A DNA stretch of 5,098 nt from Bacillota bacterium (GTDB taxonomy: Bacteria; Bacillota; Clostridia; Christensenellales; SZUA-584): positions 1 through 5,098 of the forward strand of contig JAEYPS010000038.1 in the NCBI GenBank assembly GCA_023410475.1, written 5' to 3'. The position numbers and the translations under genes are program-made. This document shows positions 1 through 5,098 of this stretch, piece by piece (position 1 is the stretch's first letter; every line of letters begins with the position of its first letter). The notes beneath the pieces are model-generated. The model was not told where the DNA came from and did not search any database. It saw only the letters and a program-made list of their open reading frames with translations.

Positions 1-1025
1 ATATTAAGCGTATGACTGTGGATAATTTTAAAGCACAGAATCGTGGTGGAAAAGGTATTAAGGGGATGCAGACCATAGAAGAAGATTATATTGAAGATCT
101 TCTTATGACAACTACCCACCATTATCTGAACTTCTTTACTAGTACAGGGCGTGTATACAGATTAAAAGCTTATGAAATTCCGGAAGCAGGCAGAACAGCA
201 AGAGGAACAGCTATTATCAATCTACTCCAACTTACTCCCGGTGAAAAGATATCTGCAATCATTCCACTAAAGAATTACAATCAGGACAAGAATCTGTTCA
301 TGGTAACCAAACGTGGTATTGTGAAGAAAACATCCTTAATGGAATTTGCTAATATCAGAAAAAATGGTCTTGCTGCTATCAATTTACGTGAAGATGATGA
401 GTTGATTGAAGTAAAAACCACTGACATAAGTAGTGATATTTTCCTGGTAACCAAACTTGGTATGTGTATCAGATTTGCTGAAACAGATGTCCGTGCTACA
501 GGTAGAACATCAATGGGTGTAATCGGTATGAACTTATCAGATGGTGATGAAATCATAGGCATGCAGTTGCAAAGCCAGGGTGATTCCTTACTCTTTGTCT
601 CAGAATTGGGACTGGGTAAGAGAACTTATTTAGATGAGTTTACAGTTCAAAGACGGGGCGGTAAAGGTGTAAAGTGCTATAAGATTACGGATAAGACTGG
701 CGATGTTGTAGGTGTGAAGGCCGTTAAGGATGATAATGAGATCATTATGATCACAACAGAAGGCATCATCATTCAGCTTCGAGTGCAGGAGATCACTAAA
801 TTAGGCCGTATCACTTCTGGTGTAAAACTGATGAACTTAAGTAATGGCATTAAGATTGCACAGATTGCTAAGGTAAGAGAAAAAGTATCAGATGGTAATC
901 AGGAATATGATAATATTGAAGATGCATTAGTGGATATTCCTAATGAGGAAATATACCCCGATGATTTAGATGAATATGATGAAAACCTGATTATCCCTTC
1001 TGAAGAAGACGAAGAAGAACAGTAA
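1..1025 (+). CDS. gyrA: DNA gyrase subunit A, C-terminal domain (5'-truncated by window edge)
   Basis: GyrA is the DNA-cleaving subunit of the type II topoisomerase that introduces negative supercoils. Only about the last 340 residues of a protein usually near 820-850 are present, so the breakage-reunion domain and catalytic tyrosine lie upstream. The frame is open to the left edge (I-K-R precedes the Met codon at 12), so that Met is internal. The visible part is the beta-pinwheel that wraps DNA. Blade 1 carries the GyrA box as QNRGGKG (nt 36-56). Family motifs follow: GRVYRLKAYEIPEAGRTARG, then KKTSLMEFANIRKNGLAAI, then GRTSMGVIGM, and a box-like QRRGGKG in a late blade (nt 648-668), then GRITSGVKLMNL. 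The last 42 residues (nt 897-1022) form an acidic tail with 19 Asp/Glu and no Lys/Arg; such tails modulate wrapping in other gyrases. ParC is the alternative, but the GyrA box and strong blade conservation favour GyrA. Confidence 0.97.
   Translation, partial: IKRMTVDNFKAQNRGGKGIKGMQTIEEDYIEDLLMTTTHHYLNFFTSTGRVYRLKAYEIPEAGRTARGTAIINLLQLTPGEKISAIIPLKNYNQDKNLFMVTKRGIVKKTSLMEFANIRKNGLAAINLREDDELIEVKTTDISSDIFLVTKLGMCIRFAETDVRATGRTSMGVIGMNLSDGDEIIGMQLQSQGDSLLFVSELGLGKRTYLDEFTVQRRGGKGVKCYKITDKTGDVVGVKAVKDDNEIIMITTEGIIIQLRVQEITKLGRITSGVKLMNLSNGIKIAQIAKVREKVSDGNQEYDNIEDALVDIPNEEIYPDDLDEYDENLIIPSEEDEEEQ
301..463 (+). repeat. gyrA: DNA-level direct repeat between two GyrA blades
   Basis: A 19-nt stretch at 301-319 recurs at 445-463 with one mismatch (TGGTAACCAAAC followed by G or T, then TGGTAT). 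The spacing is 144 nt, i.e. 48 codons, one blade of the pinwheel. The encoded residues are VTKRGI and VTKLGM. The protein repeat is expected; near-identity at nucleotide level is less so. Confidence 0.6.
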
Positions 1026-1044
1026 ATTATTATAAAAACATTTG

Positions 1045-1087
1045 AAAAAAGCATTTCTAATTGGGAAACCATAAGAAATGCTTTTTT
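1045..1087 (+). terminator. Rho-independent terminator of gyrA
   Basis: A perfect 14-bp inverted repeat starts 19 nt after the gyrA stop: AAAAAAGCATTTCT (1045-1058) pairs with AGAAATGCTTTTTT (1074-1087). The 3' arm ends in six T residues, the usual U-tract. Inside the 15-nt loop a further TGG/CCA stem can close a GAAA tetraloop (1062-1071), which would extend the hairpin. It separates gyrA from the downstream operon. Confidence 0.92.
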
Positions 1088-1158
1088 ATGTATGAAAAAA
1101 TAAGTATTGTTAAAAATAGGGATAGTAAAGCAATCAATAATAAGGGGTAAGTCTGGAT

Positions 1159-1986
1159 ATGCAGCAGAGAAATTGTTTAAATTTATGTGAAATTCTCCCA
1201 TATTTGCAAAAGAAATTTACATTGGAGGAAATATTGATTCACGCTATGGATATAGCTGATATGAAAATTTGTGAGAGAATATATGTGGGAACATACTTCT
1301 GTGAAAAATATTTTTTACAGCAGTCGAACAGTAGCTTAATGGATCTATTTCGTCTATGTCAGGATAAGAATATCAAAGTCACATTAGTAATTCCAGTATT
1401 TTCTGAAGGTGACCTAGAAACAGGGAAAGAAAGAATACATCAAATACTTGAGTATGGACGTAACGTTATTGATGAACTTACAATCAATGATTACGGAATG
1501 TTAATATATGCAAAACAAACCTTTGGATTAATACTCAATATAGGCAGATTATTTATGAAGGATTATCGTGATCCCAGATATGAAGAATATTATCAAATAT
1601 TATGGAAACCCAAAATGTTTACTAATTATTTTAATGAAATACTGAAGGAGTATGAAATTCATTCTTGTGAATTAGATATTACACATAAGTGCATGATTCT
1701 TTCAGATATACCAAGTGATATGATTTGTGGAATCCATATCCCTTATTGTTATCAGACAATGGGTAGAATTTGTGCATATGCTTCTATAAGCAAAGAAATA
1801 TCCAAAAAGTTTAGACCAAATGATATCTGTAAAGAGAGTTGTATAGAAAGTATGGTAAAGTATACTGTAACTGACGAAAATATTGATTACTTACGTTTTG
1901 GAAGAACAGTTTATTTTAAACATCCTGAATATGAGTTAAAGGGCTCCGGAAATTATAGAATGATCTATTTTCCTATTGATTTATAA
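1159..1986 (+). CDS. U32-family protein, UbiV-like, putative Fe-S subunit of an O2-independent hydroxylase
   Basis: This 275-residue soluble protein shows no signal peptide or membrane segment. It resembles UbiV-type U32 ('peptidase U32') proteins. Residues 41-50 (IYVGTYFCEK) match the family's early YLG...C segment, residues 103-113 (VIDELTINDYG) match the 'VNDYG' strand, residues 128-140 (IGRLFMKDYRDPR) match the GRLL..K..RDPR loop, and residues 191-206 (GIHIPYCYQTMGRICA) match the G-R-x-P-x-x-x-S-x-R-C region. Four cysteines, C48, C205, C224 and C228 (last pair CX3C), fall in the order of the [4Fe-4S] ligands known from E. coli UbiV. The protein has 12 cysteines in all. UbiV with UbiU hydroxylates ubiquinone precursors without oxygen; classical protease activity is not supported for those proteins. 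The start has an AAGGGG ribosome binding site (1142-1147) with a long 11-nt spacer, and no better start exists upstream. It is the first gene of a pair with the U32 gene 12 nt downstream. The substrate is unknown. Family assignment is fairly sure; hydroxylase function is inferred. Confidence 0.75.
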   Translation: MQQRNCLNLCEILPYLQKKFTLEEILIHAMDIADMKICERIYVGTYFCEKYFLQQSNSSLMDLFRLCQDKNIKVTLVIPVFSEGDLETGKERIHQILEYGRNVIDELTINDYGMLIYAKQTFGLILNIGRLFMKDYRDPRYEEYYQILWKPKMFTNYFNEILKEYEIHSCELDITHKCMILSDIPSDMICGIHIPYCYQTMGRICAYASISKEISKKFRPNDICKESCIESMVKYTVTDENIDYLRFGRTVYFKHPEYELKGSGNYRMIYFPIDL

Positions 1987-1988
1987 AA

Positions 1989-1996
1989 AGAGAGGT
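1989..1996 (+). promoter_or_regulatory. Ribosome binding site of second U32 gene, leaving the start codon ambiguous
   Basis: The Shine-Dalgarno-like sequence AGAGAGGT lies just before two adjacent in-frame start codons, ATG (1999) and GTG (2002). The AGAGG core (1991-1995) leaves only 3 nt to the ATG but 6 nt to the GTG, which is closer to the normal distance. The choice changes the protein by one residue only. Confidence 0.55.
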
Positions 1997-1998
1997 AT

Positions 1999-2958
1999 AT
2001 GGTGAAAGCATTAGTTCCATTAAATAGACAAGAAGATTTAGCAGATTACCAAAAAGCAGGAGCAGGTGAATATTATTTAGGATTTTGGGATGCTGAGTGG
2101 CATGAGAAATTTGGAGAATATGCAGATATTAATCGGTTGACTGGGTATAAAAAAGCAACTAATTATAATACTTTTCAAGAGATACTTCCAATAATAAAAA
2201 GGGTAAAGGCAGAACAAGCATCCATATACGTGACTTTTAACTCAAGTATTTATTCACAGGATCAGTTAGATTATATGGAGAAGTATATGCAGCCATTATT
2301 AGAGGCAGGAGTGGATGGGATTATTGTATCTTGCCCAGAATTAGTGGAGATAGCAAGAAGAAATAATATAAATGCAGTTATTAGTACGATTGCAGGAGTT
2401 TACAATTCTGATATAGTGAAATACTACAAGCAATTAGGAGTAAAACGTGTCATTTTACCACGTGATCTGAGTGTGGATGATATAGAAAAGATAGTTATAA
2501 CCGTTCCCGATATGGAATACGAAGTCTTTTTGATGAGAAATGGGTGTGTGTTTTCAGACTCTAATTGCCTTGGATTACATCGAAGTGAGAAGAGAGCAAT
2601 ATGTGCAACTATAAACAATTCTGAAAGTAATCTGGTAAATGTGAGTACAGAATCTCATATTAATGACGAAACAGAGTTAAATCATTTTCTCTATCATAAG
2701 GTGTTTCATTCTAATGCTTGTGGTTTATGTTCTATTTTTCGTTTTGTTAAAATGGGTATTTGTGCTGGTAAAATAGTGGGAAGATCAGATGAAAGTGAGT
2801 ATGTATGTGAAGATATTCGTTTAATCTGTCATAATATCAAAATTGCTGAAAAGTGCACATCAGAAAAAGAGTATTTGGAGAATATGGAGTTTCCGTCAAA
2901 TAGGACTACAAGGTGTGATTATGGAATGAATTGTTATTATCCTGAAACCAGATTTTAG
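1999..2958 (+). CDS. U32-family protein, UbiU/YegQ-type, putative Fe-S partner subunit
   Basis: This 319-residue soluble protein has the U32 TIM-barrel pattern. It opens with KALVPLNRQEDLADYQKAGA and a YYLGF strand (residues 25-29). LLEAGVDGIIVSCPE (100-114), STIAGVYNS (129-137), then LGVKRVILPRDLSVDDIEKI (146-165) follow, matching the U32 signature region. Residues 255-270 end in KIVGRSDESEYV, equivalent to the family's KIEGR..SPEYV. Cysteines C183 and C190 (CX6C), C202, and C244 (in GLC, the family 'DLC' position) or C241 match the four [4Fe-4S] ligands of UbiU, whose first pair is also CX6C. A C-terminal RCDYGMNCYYPETRF adds another cysteine pair, C306/C312. There are 12 cysteines in total. 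It follows the UbiV-like gene by 12 nt and is surely co-transcribed, which suggests a heterodimer. Relatives act in O2-independent ubiquinone hydroxylation (UbiU) or in RNA hydroxylation (RlhA, TrhP). It is shorter than the usual ~400-residue TrhP proteins. A true collagenase-type protease is unlikely. The substrate is unknown. Confidence 0.82.
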   Translation: MVKALVPLNRQEDLADYQKAGAGEYYLGFWDAEWHEKFGEYADINRLTGYKKATNYNTFQEILPIIKRVKAEQASIYVTFNSSIYSQDQLDYMEKYMQPLLEAGVDGIIVSCPELVEIARRNNINAVISTIAGVYNSDIVKYYKQLGVKRVILPRDLSVDDIEKIVITVPDMEYEVFLMRNGCVFSDSNCLGLHRSEKRAICATINNSESNLVNVSTESHINDETELNHFLYHKVFHSNACGLCSIFRFVKMGICAGKIVGRSDESEYVCEDIRLICHNIKIAEKCTSEKEYLENMEFPSNRTTRCDYGMNCYYPETRF

Positions 2959-3008
2959 TTGTCCTAATAGAATATGTAAATTATAAAGATTATAAGTCCT
3001 CTTTTTTA

Positions 3009-3037
3009 TTGCAAAATACGATAAGGAATGTTACTAT
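3009..3037 (+). promoter_or_regulatory. Sigma-A-type promoter with extended -10, upstream of the S-component gene
   Basis: A -35 hexamer TTGCAA (3009-3014) and a -10 hexamer TACTAT (3032-3037) are separated by exactly 17 nt. The -10 is preceded by TG with one intervening base (3029-3030), the extended -10 motif. Predicted transcription starts near 3044, giving a leader of about 50 nt. No clear terminator separates this promoter from the U32 operon upstream, so read-through is also possible. Confidence 0.6.
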
Positions 3038-3051
3038 AAACGCGTATTGTA

Positions 3052-3070
3052 TCTTCCCTCGTATGGAAGA
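3052..3070 (+). other. Short leader hairpin before the S-component gene
   Basis: TCTTCC (3052-3057) can pair with GGAAGA (3065-3070) around a 7-nt loop. It sits just after the predicted transcription start and about 9 nt before the ribosome binding site. It lacks a U-tract and does not look like a terminator. It is far too small for a known riboswitch class. It may act as 5' mRNA stabiliser or be incidental. Confidence 0.35.
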
Positions 3071-3078
3071 ATGATAAC

Positions 3079-3085
3079 AAGGAGG
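3079..3085 (+). promoter_or_regulatory. Strong ribosome binding site of the S-component gene
   Basis: AAGGAGG is a perfect match to the anti-Shine-Dalgarno sequence and lies 10 nt before the ATG at 3096. It fixes the start codon of the membrane protein. Confidence 0.85.
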
Positions 3086-3095
3086 ATTAGTAAAT

Positions 3096-3698
3096 ATGAG
3101 AAACAAAAAAACAATTAAGATGGTACAGATGGCCATACTTATTGCCATTATTCTATTAATGGCATTCACACCCATTGGATTTATCAGAACCGGAGGACTT
3201 TCCATTCAGTTAATTATGATTCCGGTTATGGTAGGAGCCATGGTCTTAAGCCCCCTTGCAGGCGCAGTTTGCGGGTTTGCGTTTGGACTTATGAGCTTTA
3301 TTCAATGTTTTGGATTAGAACCATTTGGAACAGTATTATTGGGAATTAATCCATTCTTTACCTTTTTAGTATGTATTCCCACCAGAATTTTAGCTGGCTA
3401 TTTAGGGGGAGTTATTTTTCAGTTACTTAAAAAAGTGGATAAGACCAATATTATCTCCTTTTTTATAGGAGGCTTATCAGGTGCAATACTAAATACCGTA
3501 TTGTTTATGGGAACACTGATGATTTGCTTTTGGAATACGGAATATATTCAAAGTATGAACACAGCAAATATGAAGGTATTGCCTTTTGTAGTTGCGTTTG
3601 TAGGTTTGAATGGATTATTGGAATGGCCTGTTACCTGTATAGCTGGTGGATTTATCAGCAAAGCTGTGCATAAAGTAGTAAAAAACAATGAAGTATAG
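3096..3698 (+). CDS. ECF transporter substrate-binding S component, possibly pantothenate/vitamin type
   Basis: This 200-residue membrane protein has about six hydrophobic helices (roughly residues 8-30, 34-53, 55-72, 80-110, 120-146 and 160-188), the usual S-component size and topology. S components bind a vitamin or cofactor precursor in the membrane and dock onto the shared EcfA-EcfA'-EcfT energising module. The first helix has A13-x3-A17, like the alanine motif that contacts EcfT. Other family-like parts are IPVMVGAMVLSPLAGAVCGF (42-61), LLGINPFFTFLVCIPTRILAG (81-101, conserved NP and PTR) and a late NGLLEWPV helix (172-179). It resembles ECF_trnsprt/PanT-like members, so pantothenate is a guess; folate, riboflavin or another ligand cannot be excluded. 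No ecfA or ecfT gene is nearby, as expected for group II systems that share one module. It has its own promoter and ribosome binding site and ends at a hairpin terminator. Confidence 0.85.
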   Translation: MRNKKTIKMVQMAILIAIILLMAFTPIGFIRTGGLSIQLIMIPVMVGAMVLSPLAGAVCGFAFGLMSFIQCFGLEPFGTVLLGINPFFTFLVCIPTRILAGYLGGVIFQLLKKVDKTNIISFFIGGLSGAILNTVLFMGTLMICFWNTEYIQSMNTANMKVLPFVVAFVGLNGLLEWPVTCIAGGFISKAVHKVVKNNEV

Positions 3699-3716
3699 TG
3701 TATAAACAAATATAGT

Positions 3717-3750
3717 AAGAGGATATGCTTTTAATAGCATATCCTCTTTT
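3717..3750 (+). terminator. Intrinsic terminator between convergent genes
   Basis: A perfect 13-bp inverted repeat, AAGAGGATATGCT (3717-3729) and AGCATATCCTCTT (3736-3748), encloses a 6-nt loop TTTAAT and runs into TCTTTT. It begins 18 nt after the stop of the S-component gene. The stem also forms on the other strand, where it lies about 60 nt after the chemoreceptor stop and is followed by TCTTACTATATTTG. It may therefore serve both convergent genes, though the U-tract is better on the plus strand. Confidence 0.88.
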
Positions 3751-3807
3751 ATAAGCGGTATATTCATCACCAAATAGATTGATTTTGTACAAATAATAAG
3801 TGTTTAT

Positions 3808-5098
3808 TTATGTTAAGTCTGTAATTTCTGTATCCCCTGCTTTTTTTATTTCTTCTTTTAAGCCATTGATTGATTTGGTAAAGTCATGATATGCATGATA
3901 TGCCAGGTTAAAAAGTCGAAGTGCTTCTTCCCGATCTCCTTTATCTTTTGCATACCAAGATTCACAAGCATACTTATGTATATTTTCATGATCTTTCAAC
4001 ACTTGTTGAAAAATATCTAAAGAAATTATTCTCTTATCAGTCTGTGAAGAGATCCATTTACCTAATTTACATTTACTAGGGTTATTTAATTGTGTAATCT
4101 CTAATCGCTCAAAATCTGCCAGATTATTATAAACTCTCCAGGTAAAGATCAAATGATCTACTTCAAATACGTTTAGCCAGTCCAAGGTAGTCAGCTTTGA
4201 ATTTTTTCTGGCCATGTCACTTCTTGCTTTATCTACATCACGTGAAATTTGATAGAGATGAGCACCGGTTCCAACACATTCCTGAGATAAAATATCATAA
4301 CTGTTTGCAATGGAATCAATAGATGAAACAAAAGATTGTGTCAGTGCAGATTGTTTGTTGATTTCTTCATAAATTCCATCAATTTCATTACTGATTCTAG
4401 TTAGATTATCATTCATTACATCAATATTATGTAATGAATGATGAACATTTTCATTCCCATCCTGTAATTGATTTGTGGTAAAACTAATGGAATCTGCCAA
4501 TGAAGTGATACCGGTGAGTAGTTCATCTACATATCTTACAACATCTTCAGCAGAGGCAGTGGTATTTGCAGATAGATCCTTAATCTGATTAGCAACAACA
4601 GCAAAACCTCTGCCCGCCTCTCCCGCACGAGCTGCTTCTATTGATGCATTTAGTGCTAAAAGACCACTTTTCTTTGCAATCTTTTTTACAATATCTATGA
4701 TTTCGTTAATTTTAATTGCTTTTTCCTGAAATAGGGCAACTTGATCATTAATTTCCAATACTCTTTGTGAAGAATCGTCAATTGATCTGATGCTGGTATT
4801 CATTTCATTGATACAGGAGTCCGCCGTTTGGATAACATCATGTGTATTTTGTTGAATGTTCTGCACAGCATACTGAATATTTTGAATGGAATTACCAAGG
4901 TCCTGGCTGGATTCTTTCATATCATTAATAGCGGATGTCTGCGAATTCACCTGTTCAATCATTTCTTTTACACAGGTGCTGTCACCGATTTTTGACATGG
5001 ATTGATTTAAACGCATAACAAAATGATTGTTAGACTTTAAAAATGAAATAAGCATAGTATTAAATTTAAGTGCAAACTCTTTATTATGAAAAGCATTC
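3808..5098 (-). CDS. Soluble methyl-accepting chemotaxis protein with C-terminal CZB zinc-binding domain (5'-truncated by window edge)
   Basis: This chemoreceptor signals through CheW and CheA to control flagellar rotation. Numbering here starts at the Met codon at 5055-5053. That codon lacks a ribosome binding site, and the frame stays open for 14 more codons to the right edge (reading NAFHNKEFALKFNT), so the true start is outside. Residues ~20-290 form the long antiparallel coiled coil of the MCP signalling domain. Its hairpin tip is at 126-154, including LLALNASIEAARAGEAGRGF with E140 and R143 at the positions contacting trimer partners. Residues ~295-395 are a CZB domain with the expected ligands: H301 (in DHLIF), C329 (in CKLGKW), and H356/H360 (HxxxH). 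No membrane helix or HAMP is visible, so it is probably cytoplasmic. The order and length (429 residues visible) resemble H. pylori TlpD, where CZB senses zinc or oxidants. The ligand here is inferred, and a diguanylate-cyclase-type CZB protein is excluded by the MCP tip. Confidence 0.95.
   Translation of the reverse strand, partial: NAFHNKEFALKFNTMLISFLKSNNHFVMRLNQSMSKIGDSTCVKEMIEQVNSQTSAINDMKESSQDLGNSIQNIQYAVQNIQQNTHDVIQTADSCINEMNTSIRSIDDSSQRVLEINDQVALFQEKAIKINEIIDIVKKIAKKSGLLALNASIEAARAGEAGRGFAVVANQIKDLSANTTASAEDVVRYVDELLTGITSLADSISFTTNQLQDGNENVHHSLHNIDVMNDNLTRISNEIDGIYEEINKQSALTQSFVSSIDSIANSYDILSQECVGTGAHLYQISRDVDKARSDMARKNSKLTTLDWLNVFEVDHLIFTWRVYNNLADFERLEITQLNNPSKCKLGKWISSQTDKRIISLDIFQQVLKDHENIHKYACESWYAKDKGDREEALRLFNLAYHAYHDFTKSINGLKEEIKKAGDTEITDLT
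4408..4442. repeat. 14-bp perfect inverted repeat inside the chemoreceptor gene
   Basis: ATCATTCATTACAT (4408-4421) is the exact reverse complement of ATGTAATGAATGAT (4429-4442), with a 7-nt loop. It lies within codons for about residues 205-216 of the chemoreceptor. No T-run follows on either strand, so it is not a standard terminator. The transcript of either strand could form the hairpin. Its role, if any, is unknown. Confidence 0.6.

Noticed and set aside
12..14. ATG at 12 as the start of a separate short gene
   Set aside because: The frame is open to the left edge with the GyrA-typical I-K-R just before it, so this Met is internal to gyrA.
281..562. Minus-strand open frame inside gyrA
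   Set aside because: Fully antisense to conserved GyrA blades, with no family resemblance; a shadow of the real gene.
1088..1158. Promoter for the U32 operon
   Set aside because: A TTGTTA at 1107-1112 resembles a -35 box, but no acceptable -10 lies 16-18 nt downstream; TATTGT at 1105-1110 has no good -35. A promoter must exist or read-through must occur, but it cannot be placed.
899..1201. Minus-strand open frame of 100 codons across the end of gyrA and the intergenic region
   Set aside because: It runs antisense through the gyrA tail and both arms of its terminator, is low-complexity (serine run from the acidic codons) and has no recognisable motif.
1159..2958. The U32 pair as collagenase-type proteases
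   Set aside because: The old 'peptidase U32' name is not backed by any catalytic motif here; the cysteine layout fits Fe-S members of the family instead.
2981..3007. Possible terminator after the U32 operon (TTATAA pair followed by six T residues)
   Set aside because: The only stem is 6 bp of pure A/T with a 3-nt loop and is separated from the T-run by GTCCTC, so it would be too weak.
2959..3095. Riboswitch (TPP, FMN, folate or cobalamin type) before the S-component gene
   Set aside because: The leader after the predicted start is only about 50 nt with one small hairpin, and none of the conserved cores of those riboswitches can be seen.
2990..3205. Minus-strand open frame of 71 codons over the S-component promoter and first helix
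   Set aside because: Its hydrophobic stretch is only the complement of the first transmembrane helix codons, and it would run through the promoter and ribosome binding site of the plus-strand gene.

Overview
The window looks like a chromosomal segment from an AT-rich, low-GC Gram-positive anaerobe, most likely a clostridium of the Lachnospiraceae type. This is an inference from the Clostridia/Bacilli-like GyrA C-terminal domain, strong AGGAGG-type ribosome binding sites, a stand-alone ECF-transporter S component, and a cytoplasmic chemoreceptor with a zinc-binding C-terminus. gyrA often lies close to the replication origin, so the segment may be origin-proximal. No mobile element, CRISPR array, tRNA or rRNA is visible.

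Layout from left to right. (1) At 1-1025 (+) is the C-terminal part of gyrA: the six-bladed DNA-wrapping domain and an acidic tail. The gene enters from outside the window and ends at a strong intrinsic terminator (1045-1087). (2) At 1159-2958 (+) is a two-gene operon with a 12-nt gap. Its products are two different cysteine-rich proteins of the U32 family. The first resembles UbiV and the second resembles the UbiU/YegQ-type U32 module. Both appear to keep four cysteines placed like the [4Fe-4S] ligands of that family. (3) At 3096-3698 (+) is a six-helix membrane protein of the ECF-transporter S-component type, with its own extended -10 promoter and a strong ribosome binding site. It ends at a hairpin terminator (3717-3750). 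(4) At 3808-5098 (-) is a convergent gene for a soluble methyl-accepting chemotaxis protein with a C-terminal CZB zinc-binding domain (TlpD-like order). Its reading frame stays open to the right edge, so its start is outside the window.

The most interesting part is the U32 pair. Known UbiU/UbiV heterodimers hydroxylate ubiquinone precursors without oxygen in proteobacteria. Other U32 proteins (RlhA, TrhP) hydroxylate RNA bases. A UbiV-like and UbiU-like pair in a probable ubiquinone-free clostridium suggests an O2-independent hydroxylase with an unknown substrate, but the substrate cannot be read from the sequence. The other genes are ordinary housekeeping, transport and sensing genes, and nothing in the layout ties them functionally to the U32 pair.
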